A stretch of DNA of 6,599 nt from Peptostreptococcaceae bacterium (GCA_017425305.1 JAFOOW010000105.1:1-6599), one strand, 5' to 3'. Shown: positions 1 to 6,599, counted from the stretch's first letter. Numbers and translations: made by a program. The notes: generated by a model from the sequence alone, not told the origin.

Positions 1-786
1 ACTATATTTCATTATATTATCTACAAATACTTCTTTTTCTTTCATAGATAAATTCTTTTCATATTTATTATATATATCAATTAATACTTGTATATTCTTT
101 CTACAATTTCTATTAAACTTTAGAGTATTATACAAAGCATTAGAATATTCATTTACATGATCTTTTGATATATTTTTATTATTGCAAATTTCATTTAATT
201 TACAATAATTATTTATACTATAGCTTCTTAGTATCAATTCATGTTTATTATGAAATTTATTTATGTCTTCATTACTATTTTTAAAATCATTTATCATAAA
301 TATTTTAGTAAGAAATTCATCTCTTATAGAATAGTTTTTTAATCTTCCTTCATTCTCTATAGGCAAATGTCCTTTAGTATCTATAACTTCCTGAGCAAAA
401 AATCCATTTCCACCTGAAGTTAAACTTGATTTTCCGCTTTTATGATAAATCTTTACATCTTTAATACCACAAGATGGAGATTTGCTTTTTAAGATAAATC
501 CATCTACATCCTCTAATGAGGTTATATAGCTTTTTGAAAAATTTTTCATATTTTCTGTAAAATCTATATTTGTCTTAGGCTGTATTAATCTTTTATCATT
601 ATCATAATCAACCACTCTGATTGCTTCTCTAGGAGTTGATAATCCTATTTCAACTTCAGGACATACCGTGTAAAAATCTACATGTTCACCTAATAAATCA
701 ATTAATTTACTGCTAGATCCTTGACCATTGTACCTACAATTTTCAAATCCTAAACATTTACTGACTACTAACTTTGGACGCCTCAT
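1..786 (-). CDS. DUF523-DUF1722 domain protein, 3' end cut by window edge
   Basis: The frame is open from ATG at 784-786 to base 1 with no stop: 262 residues, C-terminus missing. A Shine-Dalgarno AGGAGA (794-799) lies 7 nt upstream. Residues 1-150 match DUF523: the opening PKLVVSKCLG with C11, the VCPEVEIGLSTPRE motif (C42, E44) and the KSKSPSCG motif (C106). C17 is an extra cysteine. Residues 153-262 match DUF1722 (YbgA-like), with FHNKHELILRSYS around 178-190 and a final LSMKEKEVF segment. Fused proteins of this type are usually about 310-320 residues, so perhaps 50 are lost. DUF523 includes the TudS thiouracil desulfurases, which hold a [4Fe-4S] cluster on three cysteines; C11, C42 and C106 would be the likely ligands here, which is inference. 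The substrate of the fused form is unknown to me. No signal peptide or membrane segment is seen. The gene lies beyond the rny terminator and is probably transcribed separately. Confidence 0.88.
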   Translation of the reverse strand, partial: MRRPKLVVSKCLGFENCRYNGQGSSSKLIDLLGEHVDFYTVCPEVEIGLSTPREAIRVVDYDNDKRLIQPKTNIDFTENMKNFSKSYITSLEDVDGFILKSKSPSCGIKDVKIYHKSGKSSLTSGGNGFFAQEVIDTKGHLPIENEGRLKNYSIRDEFLTKIFMINDFKNSNEDINKFHNKHELILRSYSINNYCKLNEICNNKNISKDHVNEYSNALYNTLKFNRNCRKNIQVLIDIYNKYEKNLSMKEKEVFVDNIMKYS

Positions 787-838
787 AAACATTTCTCCTA
801 TTTAAGATGTATTTTTTATAATAGTTTTATCTTATATT

Positions 839-866
839 TTAATATTATACCTTGTTAAATTTTCAA
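839..866 (-). promoter_or_regulatory. weak candidate promoter for the DUF523-DUF1722 gene
   Basis: On the minus strand TTGAAA (861-866) is followed after 16 nt by TATTAA (839-844). A perfect TATAAT also lies at 844-849, but it has no good -35 box at 17 nt. The gene sits just past a terminator and needs a promoter of its own, which supports one here, but the region is so AT-rich that chance matches are common. Confidence 0.3.
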
Positions 867-871
867 TACAT

Positions 872-907
872 AAAAAAAGTGAATGTATTATATTATACAT
901 TCACTTT
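872..907 (-). terminator. Rho-independent terminator of rny
   Basis: A perfect 13-bp stem pairs 876-888 with 895-907 around a 6-nt loop. On the minus strand it ends in a run of seven Ts (872-878), partly shared with the stem. It starts 11 nt past the rny stop codon (918-920). On the plus strand there is no comparable T-run, so it acts on minus-strand transcription. Confidence 0.88.
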
Positions 908-917
908 ATATTTATCT

Positions 918-2453
918 CTATTTAGCGTATTCGATTGCTCTTGTTTCTCTTATTATACTAACTTTTATTTGACCTGGATATTCAAGTTCATCTTCAATTC
1001 TCTTAGTCATATCTCTAGCTAATAAATGTATATTTTCATCATTTACAACTTCAGGTTTAACCATTATTCTTATTTCTCTACCTGCTTGTATAGCAAATGA
1101 TTTATCTACACCTTCATATGAATTAGCTATTTCTTCAAGTTTTTCTAAACGTTTTATATAAGCTTCTAAAGTTTCACGTCTAGCTCCTGGTCTAGCTGCA
1201 GATATAGCATCTGCTGCTGTAACTAAAACAGCTTCTATTGTTTGTGGTTCATAATCTCCATGGTGAGTACTCATAGCATGAATTACTTCTTTAGATTCTT
1301 TATATCTTCTTAATAAATCCATACCTATTTCAACATGAGTTCCTTCCATTTCATGGTCAACAGCTTTACCTATATCATGAAGTAAACCAGCTCTCTTAGC
1401 AAGTTTAACATCTGCACCTATTTCAGCTGCCATTATACCAGCTATATGAGCAACTTCTATAGAATGTTTAAGTACATTTTGCCCATAACTAGTTCTATAA
1501 TTTAATCTTCCTAAAAGTCTTACTAACTCAGGATGTAAACCATGTACTCCAGTTTCAAAAGTAGCTTGCTCCCCAAACTCTTTTATCATTGTTTCTACTT
1601 CTTTTTTAGCTTTTTCTACCATTTCTTCTATTCTAGCAGGGTGTATTCTACCATCTGCTATAAGCTTTTCAAGTGCAATTCTTGCAACTTCTCTTCTTAT
1701 AGGATCAAATCCTGATAATATAACCGCTTCTGGAGTATCGTCTATTATTAAATCTATACCTGTAAGAGTTTCTAACGTTCTTATGTTTCTACCTTCTCTA
1801 CCTATGATTCTTCCCTTCATTTCATCATTAGGTAGATTAACTACTGTAACTGTAGTTTCTGCAACATGATCTGCTGCACATTTTTGAATAGCATATCCTA
1901 TTATTTCTCTAGATTTCTTATCTGCTTCTTCTTTAGCTTGCGACTCGATTTCCTTTATCATAATAGACATTTCACGTCTTACATCTCTTTCTGCATTTGT
2001 TAATATTATCTCCTTAGCTTTATCAGAAGTTATTCCAGAGATATTTTCAAGTTTTTCTAATTGTTGAGCTTTTATAGCTTCTACTTGCTCTTCTTTTTTT
2101 TCAACTTTTTTAAGTTTATCATTAAGAACAGACTCTTTGTTTTCTAAAGTTTGAAGTTTCTTATCTAAAACTTCTTCCTTTTGAATTATTCTTTTTTCGA
2201 ATTTTTGTACTTCTAATCTTCTTTCTTTGTTTTCTTTTTCAGCTTCACTTCTCCACTTATGGATTTCTTCTTTAGCTTCTAATAATTTTTCTTTTTGTAG
2301 TGTTTCTGCATCTCTCTCTGCTTTATCTACTATATCCTTAGCTATCTTATCAGCTTGTCCGATTTTTGCTTCAGATATGTTCTTTCTTACAAAATAACCA
2401 GCTATAATACCCACAAATATTCCCAATAAAGCTCCTACTATTGCCGCCGTCAC
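918..2453 (-). CDS. rny: Ribonuclease Y, membrane-anchored endoribonuclease
   Basis: RNase Y is the main endonuclease that starts mRNA decay in many Firmicutes, tethered to the inner face of the membrane and linked to the degradosome-like network. With the GTG start at 2451-2453 the protein has 511 residues, normal for the family. In order: one N-terminal membrane segment (about 4-20) followed by FVRK; a long charged coiled coil (about 25-185); a KH RNA-binding domain with [10 protein letters not shown] at 214-223; and an HD domain with H330, H359-D360 and D415 as metal-binding residues, the HD pair lying in LLHDIGK. All expected catalytic residues are present. The start was chosen because AAGGAGGTG (2463-2471) precedes it; the frame stays open to a TTG at 2481-2483, but that puts the Shine-Dalgarno inside the gene. 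It has its own promoter downstream of recA and a strong terminator after it. Confidence 0.96.
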   Translation of the reverse strand: MTAAIVGALLGIFVGIIAGYFVRKNISEAKIGQADKIAKDIVDKAERDAETLQKEKLLEAKEEIHKWRSEAEKENKERRLEVQKFEKRIIQKEEVLDKKLQTLENKESVLNDKLKKVEKKEEQVEAIKAQQLEKLENISGITSDKAKEIILTNAERDVRREMSIMIKEIESQAKEEADKKSREIIGYAIQKCAADHVAETTVTVVNLPNDEMKGRIIGREGRNIRTLETLTGIDLIIDDTPEAVILSGFDPIRREVARIALEKLIADGRIHPARIEEMVEKAKKEVETMIKEFGEQATFETGVHGLHPELVRLLGRLNYRTSYGQNVLKHSIEVAHIAGIMAAEIGADVKLAKRAGLLHDIGKAVDHEMEGTHVEIGMDLLRRYKESKEVIHAMSTHHGDYEPQTIEAVLVTAADAISAARPGARRETLEAYIKRLEKLEEIANSYEGVDKSFAIQAGREIRIMVKPEVVNDENIHLLARDMTKRIEDELEYPGQIKVSIIRETRAIEYAK

Positions 2454-2462
2454 TATGACATC

Positions 2463-2471
2463 CACCTCCTT
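2463..2471 (-). promoter_or_regulatory. Ribosome binding site that sets the rny start
   Basis: AAGGAGGTG matches the 16S rRNA 3' end over nine bases. Its GGAGG core ends 11 nt before GTG at 2451-2453, slightly long but usable. The upstream TTG at 2481-2483 has no Shine-Dalgarno, so the longer 521-residue reading is unlikely. The GTG at 2463-2465 lies inside the site itself and cannot be used. Confidence 0.7.
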
Positions 2472-2516
2472 TGTTAATCTCAACCGTCAAATTCGCTCTT
2501 TAACATTTTAAATTAC

Positions 2517-2553
2517 AAAATTAAATAAGAATATTTCATTCCTATTTAATTTT
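2517..2553 (-). terminator. Hairpin after recA, possible weak terminator
   Basis: Bases 2517-2532 pair with 2538-2553 to give a 16-bp stem with a 5-nt loop. On the minus strand the one imperfect pair (2528/2542) is a G-U wobble; on the plus strand it is an A-C mismatch, so the structure fits minus-strand RNA better. It starts about 48 nt past the recA stop. The stem is almost all A-T and the U-tract is short (TTTTG, mostly within the stem), so termination is probably partial. It overlaps the -10 box of the rny promoter. Confidence 0.45.
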
Positions 2554-2577
2554 ATAATTTTTTCTATTCTGTGTCAA
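2549..2577 (-). promoter_or_regulatory. Sigma-A type promoter of rny
   Basis: The minus strand carries a perfect -35 box TTGACA (2572-2577), a 17-nt spacer, and a -10 box TAAAAT (2549-2554), five of six matches. The expected start of transcription is near 2542, giving a leader of about 88 nt before the GTG start of rny. The -35 box begins 24 nt past the recA stop codon, so rny can be expressed independently of the SOS-controlled recA transcript. Confidence 0.75.
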
Positions 2578-2600
2578 GTTAATAGGAGGTATCTAGCTTA

Positions 2601-3653
2601 TTATTCTCCAATATTTTCTAAAGAATCTTCATTTTCTTGAGCATTTTCTCTATTTTGATCTAATTTATAGTGTTTTCTAACTAAATCTTCTACTTCTTCA
2701 GCTAAATCAGGATTGTCCATTAAGAATTTCTTAACATTTTCTCTACCTTGACCTAACTTCATATCATTGTAGCTATACCATGCTCCAGACTTCTTAATTA
2801 TATCTACATCTGCTGCTATGTCTAATAAATCTCCTACTTTTGATATCCCTTCTCCGTACATTATATCAAATTCACATTGCTTAAATGGAGGCGCAACTTT
2901 ATTCTTAACTACTTTAACTCTAGTTCTACTTCCCATAACTTTATCGCCTTGCTTTATAGTATCTATTTTTCTAACATCTAATCTTACAGATGAGTAGAAC
3001 TTAAGAGCACGTCCTCCAGTTGTTGTTTCTGGGTTACCAAACATTATACCAACTTTTTCTCTTAACTGGTTTATAAATATTGCAACACAGTTAGATTTCT
3101 TTATTGAACCTGTTAACTTTCTTAAAGCTTGAGACATTAATCTTGCTTGAAGACCTACGTGAGAGTCTCCCATATCTCCTTCTATTTCAGCTTTAGGAAC
3201 TAATGCTGCAACTGAGTCAACTACTATTATATCTATAGCACCACTTCTTATAAGTGCTTCAGTTATCTCTAGTGCTTGTTCTCCTGTATCTGGTTGTGAA
3301 ACTATTAAGTTATCCACATCTACACCTAATGCTTTTGCATATATTGGGTCTAAAGCATGTTCTGCATCTATGAATGCTGCTATACCACCTTGCTTTTGAG
3401 CTTCTGCTATTGCATGTAATGTAACTGTTGTCTTACCTGAAGATTCTGGTCCGTATATTTCTACTATTCTTCCTTTAGGAAGTCCACCTATACCTACTGC
3501 TATGTCTAATCCTATAGAACCTGTTGGTATAACATCTATAGCCATAGAGCCAGCTTCTCCTAATTTCATAACAGATCCCTTACCAAAATCTTTTTCTATT
3601 TGACTTAAGGCTGAATTAAGTGCTTTTAATTTTTCATCTTGTATTCCTGACAT
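2601..3653 (-). CDS. recA: RecA recombinase and SOS coprotease
   Basis: RecA forms ATP-dependent filaments on single-stranded DNA, carries out homologous pairing and strand exchange, and triggers LexA self-cleavage. The 350-residue protein is full length. Visible motifs: Walker [10 protein letters not shown] at 68-76, the EHALDP segment with the catalytic glutamate E99, Walker B DIIVVDS at 141-147, loop L1 around 158-165 (GDMGDSHVG), loop L2 from INQLREK to TTTGG at 194-214, and an acidic C-terminal tail (about 335-350). The ATG at 3651-3653 is chosen because the protein then begins [12 protein letters not shown], the usual family N-terminus, and a purine-rich Shine-Dalgarno lies 8 nt upstream. 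An in-frame ATG at 3678-3680 would add nine residues, but it has no ribosome binding site. Control by LexA is supported by an SOS box at the promoter. Confidence 0.98.
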   Translation of the reverse strand: MSGIQDEKLKALNSALSQIEKDFGKGSVMKLGEAGSMAIDVIPTGSIGLDIAVGIGGLPKGRIVEIYGPESSGKTTVTLHAIAEAQKQGGIAAFIDAEHALDPIYAKALGVDVDNLIVSQPDTGEQALEITEALIRSGAIDIIVVDSVAALVPKAEIEGDMGDSHVGLQARLMSQALRKLTGSIKKSNCVAIFINQLREKVGIMFGNPETTTGGRALKFYSSVRLDVRKIDTIKQGDKVMGSRTRVKVVKNKVAPPFKQCEFDIMYGEGISKVGDLLDIAADVDIIKKSGAWYSYNDMKLGQGRENVKKFLMDNPDLAEEVEDLVRKHYKLDQNRENAQENEDSLENIGE

Positions 3654-3661
3654 ATATAATA

Positions 3662-3670
3662 CCTTCCCTT
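3662..3670 (-). promoter_or_regulatory. Ribosome binding site that sets the recA start
   Basis: AAGGGAAGG lies 8 nt before the ATG at 3651-3653. The alternative ATG at 3678-3680 is preceded only by AT-rich sequence. This site would be inside the coding region if the longer start were used. Confidence 0.65.
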
Positions 3671-3714
3671 CATTAACCATATATATTATTTAAAACAATC
3701 TAATTGTATTTTTT

Positions 3715-3728
3715 CAAACATTTGTTCT
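3715..3728 (-). promoter_or_regulatory. LexA (SOS) box of recA
   Basis: The minus strand reads AGAACAAATGTTTG, with the core GAAC-N4-GTTT at 3716-3727. This fits the Gram-positive LexA box GAAC-N4-GTTY. It begins 7 nt past the -10 box and covers the expected transcription start near 3728, where bound LexA would block initiation. It is the only such core I found in the intergenic regions of the window. Confidence 0.85.
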
Positions 3729-3734
3729 ATTCAT

Positions 3735-3763
3735 ATTATATATGTAAATATGCTTAAAGTCAA
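3735..3763 (-). promoter_or_regulatory. Sigma-A promoter of recA
   Basis: The minus strand has TTGACT (3758-3763), a 17-nt spacer and a perfect TATAAT (3735-3740), 11 of 12 consensus bases. The expected start near 3728 gives a leader of about 75 nt before the ATG at 3653. Such a strong promoter combined with a LexA box suits a repressed gene that must switch on fast after DNA damage. Confidence 0.88.
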
Positions 3764-3764
3764 T

Positions 3765-3787
3765 GTTAATACAATAATATTATTAAC
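3765..3787. repeat. Inverted repeat just upstream of the recA -35 box
   Basis: GTTAATA (3765-3771) and TATTAAC (3781-3787) are perfect 7-bp inverted arms around a 9-nt centre. A second 12-bp palindrome, AATAATATTATT (3773-3784), lies within it. The outer dyad begins 1 nt upstream of the -35 box. It looks like an operator or activator site, but in DNA this AT-rich it could be chance. I know no regulator for it. Confidence 0.4.
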
Positions 3788-3855
3788 TTTACACGCATTT
3801 TTTTATACATATTTTACCACAATATTAAATTTCATAGAACTTATTTTATCGACAC

Positions 3856-3899
3856 AAAAAAGCTTTGAAATATAGTATATAACTATTTCAAAGCTTTTT
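3856..3899 (-). terminator. Rho-independent terminator of the mnmH-rimO-pgsA operon
   Basis: A perfect 16-bp stem pairs 3857-3872 with 3884-3899 around an 11-nt loop. On the minus strand it ends in a run of six Ts (3856-3861). It begins 8 nt past the pgsA stop codon. The plus strand also has a T-run at its end, so it may work in both directions, but no plus-strand gene is present to need it. Confidence 0.9.
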
Positions 3900-3906
3900 A
3901 TTATAT

Positions 3907-4449
3907 TTATTTACTTTCCATAAATAGGTGTTTATTTTTATATAAGTATTCCCATCCTGAATAAAGAGTAAGCAATGTAGCTATTAATATCATTATTTGA
4001 CCTAAAGTTAAAAGTAATGATATTTGAGTTTGAGCTGCTAATAATAGTATTATTATAGCTAGCATTTGAGTAATAGTCTTTAACTTTCCACCACCACTAG
4101 CTGCTATAACTTTTCCATCTGCAGCCGCTATTGCTCTTAATATACTTACAGTAAGTTCTCTTGCTACTATTATAAATACCATCCACGCTGCTACTAACTT
4201 AAATTCAATCATACTAGTTAATGCAGCTATTACTAATAATTTATCTGCAAGTGGGTCCATAAATTTTCCAAAGTCAGTTACTAGATTGTATTTTCTAGCA
4301 ATATGACCATCCATAGCATCTGTTATTGATGCTACTATAAATATTATACAAGCTATTAAAAATTTACTTGGTATATTCATCATCATAACAATAATGAATA
4401 CTGGTATTAGAAATATCCTAAATAAAGTTAATTTATTAGGCAAGTTCAT
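3907..4449 (-). CDS. pgsA: CDP-diacylglycerol-glycerol-3-phosphate 3-phosphatidyltransferase
   Basis: PgsA joins CDP-diacylglycerol and glycerol-3-phosphate to give phosphatidylglycerol phosphate and CMP, the committed step to phosphatidylglycerol and cardiolipin. The 180-residue protein is the normal size for the bacterial enzyme. It begins MNLPNKLTLFR, the typical N-terminus, and is strongly hydrophobic with about five to six membrane segments. The CDP-alcohol phosphotransferase signature is complete: D44, D47-G48, A51-R52, G61, D65 and D69. The ATG at 4447-4449 lies inside the last codons of rimO, overlapping by 14 nt, with a G-rich ribosome binding site (GGGGG, 4459-4463) 9 nt upstream, so translation is probably coupled to rimO. 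A strong terminator follows the stop. In Bacillus subtilis cinA lies between pgsA and recA; here it is absent. Confidence 0.96.
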   Translation of the reverse strand: MNLPNKLTLFRIFLIPVFIIVMMMNIPSKFLIACIIFIVASITDAMDGHIARKYNLVTDFGKFMDPLADKLLVIAALTSMIEFKLVAAWMVFIIVARELTVSILRAIAAADGKVIAASGGGKLKTITQMLAIIILLLAAQTQISLLLTLGQIMILIATLLTLYSGWEYLYKNKHLFMESK

Positions 4450-5770
4450 TAATTACATCCCCCATCAAATCGTACTCTAAAGCTTTATCTATTTTTACTT
4501 TTACAAAATCCCCTGGCTCAAGTTGATTTTCAGATTTAACATATACTATACTATCTATTTCTTCTGCATCTCCTTGAGTTCTTCCTATATATACCTTATC
4601 TTCTATTTGTTCTTCTATTAAAACTTCATATTCATTTCCTATTTTTTTAGAGTTTAACTCTTCTGATATACCTTGTTGAACTAACATAAGTTCATCTCTT
4701 CTTCTTAGTTTTACTTCTTCTTCTAAGTGGTTAGGTAATTTGTCTGCAGCTGTATCTTCTTCTCTAGAATAAGCAAACGCACCTAATCTATCGAATTTAA
4801 TCTCTTTAGCAAACTCAATAACTTCTTTGAAGTCTTCATCTGTTTCACCTGGGAACCCTACTATTATAGTAGTTCTAAGTGTAGCATCTGGTAAGTAGCT
4901 TCTTATCATTTCTACCTTAGCTCTAATATCTTCTTTAGTTGTGTGTCTGTTCATTAGCTTTAATATTCTATTACTTGCATGTTGTATAGGCATATCGAAG
5001 TAGTTGCATATATTATCATACTTCTTCATAACTTTTACAAGTTCTTCTGTTATAGATTCTGGATATGAGTACATTATTCTTATCCACTTTATACCTTCTA
5101 TTTGAGCTAATTCTTCTAATAATTCTGGAAGTTTAACTTCTCCGTATAAATCAAATCCATACTTAGTAGTATCTTGTGCTATTACAACAAGTTCTTTAAC
5201 ACCCTTAGCTGCTAAGTCTTTAGCTTCCTTAACTATATCTTCTATTTTTCTACTTCTGTACTTACCTCTTAATTTAGGTATTATACAATAAGTACAATGG
5301 TTGTCACAACCTTCACCTATTTTTAAGTAAGCCATATAATCAGGAGTTGTTACATATCTTGGAAGATCTTCATTGTAAGCAAATTCTATATCATTTAAGC
5401 TTACTATATTGTTTTCTTTTTCAAGATTAGCTATTATTTCATCTATTTGTTGGTAACTTCCTGTACCTACTATTGCATCTATTTCTGGTATTTCTTCTTT
5501 TAATTCATTTGCATATCTTTGAGCTAAGCATCCTGTAACTATAAGTAACTTTAAGTTTCCAGTTTCTTTTAGCTGTGCAAGGTCAAGTATAGTATCTATA
5601 GATTCTTGCTTAGCTGATTCTATAAATCCACATGTATTTACTAATATTATATCAGCTTCTTCAAAATCTCCTACTAACTTGTATCCTTTTCTATTTAAAA
5701 TTCCCATCATTATTTCTGCATCTACTAAGTTCTTTGAGCATCCTAATGATTCTAGTGCTATTTTTAACAT
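4436..5770 (-). CDS. rimO: Ribosomal protein S12 methylthiotransferase, radical SAM enzyme
   Basis: RimO is a radical SAM methylthiotransferase that adds a methylthio group to the conserved aspartate of ribosomal protein S12. The 444-residue protein is full length. The N-terminal domain has the three cluster cysteines C11 (SLGCSKNLVD), C47 (NTCGFI) and C81 (TGCLAQRY). The radical SAM domain has the CxxxCxxC motif C155, C159 and C162 (GCDNHCTYCIIP). A TRAM-type C-terminal domain covers about 375-441. The SLGCSKN N-terminus and the IGEGCDNHCTYC context favour RimO over the tRNA enzymes MiaB and MtaB. ATG at 5768-5770 is preceded by AAGGAG 9 nt upstream, which lies within the end of mnmH; the two genes are separated by one base. 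The 3' end overlaps pgsA. This gives a tight mnmH-rimO-pgsA unit. Confidence 0.96.
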   Translation of the reverse strand: MLKIALESLGCSKNLVDAEIMMGILNRKGYKLVGDFEEADIILVNTCGFIESAKQESIDTILDLAQLKETGNLKLLIVTGCLAQRYANELKEEIPEIDAIVGTGSYQQIDEIIANLEKENNIVSLNDIEFAYNEDLPRYVTTPDYMAYLKIGEGCDNHCTYCIIPKLRGKYRSRKIEDIVKEAKDLAAKGVKELVVIAQDTTKYGFDLYGEVKLPELLEELAQIEGIKWIRIMYSYPESITEELVKVMKKYDNICNYFDMPIQHASNRILKLMNRHTTKEDIRAKVEMIRSYLPDATLRTTIIVGFPGETDEDFKEVIEFAKEIKFDRLGAFAYSREEDTAADKLPNHLEEEVKLRRRDELMLVQQGISEELNSKKIGNEYEVLIEEQIEDKVYIGRTQGDAEEIDSIVYVKSENQLEPGDFVKVKIDKALEYDLMGDVINELA

Positions 5771-5771
5771 T

Positions 5772-6599
5772 TTATTTTGCTCCTTCCATTGTTGCTTTGT
5801 GAAAATTCATTAGTTCTTCTACACATGTTTTCATATTATCACAATTTAAAACTTTATTGTACTTATATTTTTGTACAGAATGTCCATATAATGCATCATA
5901 ATAATCTACTAAGTAGTATTCTATAACTTCTTCATATTTACCTTCATTGAATAAGTTTATGAAATTATCTACAGTTTCATTACCTAATCTTTTTCTAAAC
6001 TTATTTATACAATCTATTATAGCTTCAGGTTTTTTCTTATCTGTATATACGTAATCTCTACAAAGTCTATCTACTCTAGACTTAACACTAGATTCTAATA
6101 ATATGTGATATCCATCTCTAATAATTCCATCATAAATTTCATTTGGAACATTAACATGTCCTACTCTTTTACTTTCACTTTCTATAAATATATAGTTAGT
6201 TTTAGAGAAAAATAACTTTTCAAATATTTTAGTTTCAAATTTTTTTTGAGATGGTGGTTTTTCATCAAACATAATAAATCCAAAAGTAGAACCACTATTT
6301 TTAGCTATTCCTTCTAAGTCTATTATATCTAGTCCATTTTCTTCTAACATTAATAATGCATCTGTTTTTCCAACTCCTGTTAATCCATGAACTACTATAA
6401 AGTGTTTTTCATTCATAACAGTTTTAAAATAATCTAAAACATAATTTCTATATGCTTTATATCCACCTTCTAGTTGATATACATCTACTCCTAATGTAGA
6501 AACAAGGCTTACAATACTTCCACTTCTCATTCCACCTCTAGCACAATATATAACTATATTGTCATACTCATTTGATAGTTTAAAAACTTCTGAGTATAT
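5772..6599 (-). CDS. mnmH: tRNA 2-selenouridine synthase, 5' end cut by window edge
   Basis: MnmH (SelU/YbbB) exchanges sulfur for selenium at the wobble 2-thiouridine of certain tRNAs through a geranylated intermediate, using selenophosphate. The frame is open from the stop at 5772-5774 to the window edge, giving 275 residues; perhaps 75-90 N-terminal residues lie beyond. The ATG at 6528-6530 is internal, since the 23 codons before it continue the rhodanese domain, with the catalytic cysteine (residue 19 as counted here) in YCARGGMRSGS. A P-loop domain follows: GLTGVGKT at 72-79, then the family motifs DLEGIAKNSGSTFG (94-107) and ESESKRVGHVNVP (140-152). The rest, to residue 275, matches the usual C-terminal region. 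Both active parts look intact. rimO starts 1 nt after the stop. The gene implies a selD selenophosphate synthetase elsewhere in the genome. Confidence 0.93.
   Translation of the reverse strand: MYSEVFKLSNEYDNIVIYCARGGMRSGSIVSLVSTLGVDVYQLEGGYKAYRNYVLDYFKTVMNEKHFIVVHGLTGVGKTDALLMLEENGLDIIDLEGIAKNSGSTFGFIMFDEKPPSQKKFETKIFEKLFFSKTNYIFIESESKRVGHVNVPNEIYDGIIRDGYHILLESSVKSRVDRLCRDYVYTDKKKPEAIIDCINKFRKRLGNETVDNFINLFNEGKYEEVIEYYLVDYYDALYGHSVQKYKYNKVLNCDNMKTCVEELMNFHKATMEGAK

Noticed and set aside
2480..2506. Eight-codon upstream ORF in the rny leader (MLKSEFDG), ending just over the TTG at 2481-2483
   Set aside because: No Shine-Dalgarno precedes it, and such short frames are expected by chance.
3654..3680. 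Longer recA start at ATG 3678-3680, adding nine residues
   Set aside because: It has no ribosome binding site, and the ATG at 3651-3653 has one and gives the standard RecA N-terminus.
3788..3855. AT-rich stretch between the pgsA terminator and the recA dyad, checked for a small gene, second SOS box or cinA remnant
   Set aside because: I found no open frame with a ribosome binding site, no GAAC-N4-GTTY core and no recognisable coding remnant.
4436..4449. rimO-pgsA overlap as a possible frameshift or fusion
   Set aside because: Both proteins are full length with intact ends, and 14-nt overlaps are normal in translationally coupled operons.
1..6599. Mobile elements, CRISPR arrays, tRNA/rRNA genes, toxin-antitoxin or defence systems, plus-strand genes
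   Set aside because: No spaced direct repeats, transposase motifs, tRNA-like folds or convincing plus-strand frames were seen; minus-strand genes fill nearly all the window.

Overview
The window is a low-GC stretch with every gene on the minus strand, so transcription runs from high to low coordinates. RecA, RNase Y, PgsA and RimO, the AT-rich codon use, and the gene order rimO-pgsA-recA-rny point to a Gram-positive Clostridia genome. The protein sequences look most like Peptostreptococcaceae (the Clostridioides / Paeniclostridium / Romboutsia group); that placement is from memory of family sequences, not a search.

Layout in transcription order. From 6599 to 3907 lies a compact operon: the C-terminal part of mnmH (tRNA 2-selenouridine synthase, running off the window edge), then rimO (ribosomal protein S12 methylthiotransferase) after a 1-nt gap, then pgsA (phosphatidylglycerophosphate synthase) overlapping the end of rimO by 14 nt. 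A strong hairpin with a U-tract closes this operon at 3856-3899. The 3681-3906 intergenic region holds the recA control region: a near-consensus sigma-A promoter, a LexA/SOS box at the expected transcription start, and a small dyad just upstream of the -35 box. recA (3653-2601) follows. rny has its own consensus-like promoter between recA and rny, overlapped by a hairpin that may terminate recA transcripts. rny ends at a clear terminator (872-907). The last gene, a DUF523-DUF1722 protein, runs off the low-coordinate edge without a stop codon.

The genes are mostly core housekeeping: RNA and ribosome modification (mnmH, rimO), phospholipid synthesis (pgsA), SOS recombination (recA) and mRNA turnover (rny). 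mnmH implies that the cell makes selenophosphate. I see no mobile element, CRISPR array, RNA gene or toxin-antitoxin pair, and no sign of a new defence or metabolic system. The points worth a second look are start-codon corrections (rny, recA), two genes cut by the window edges (mnmH and the DUF523 gene), and the compact regulatory architecture around recA and rny.
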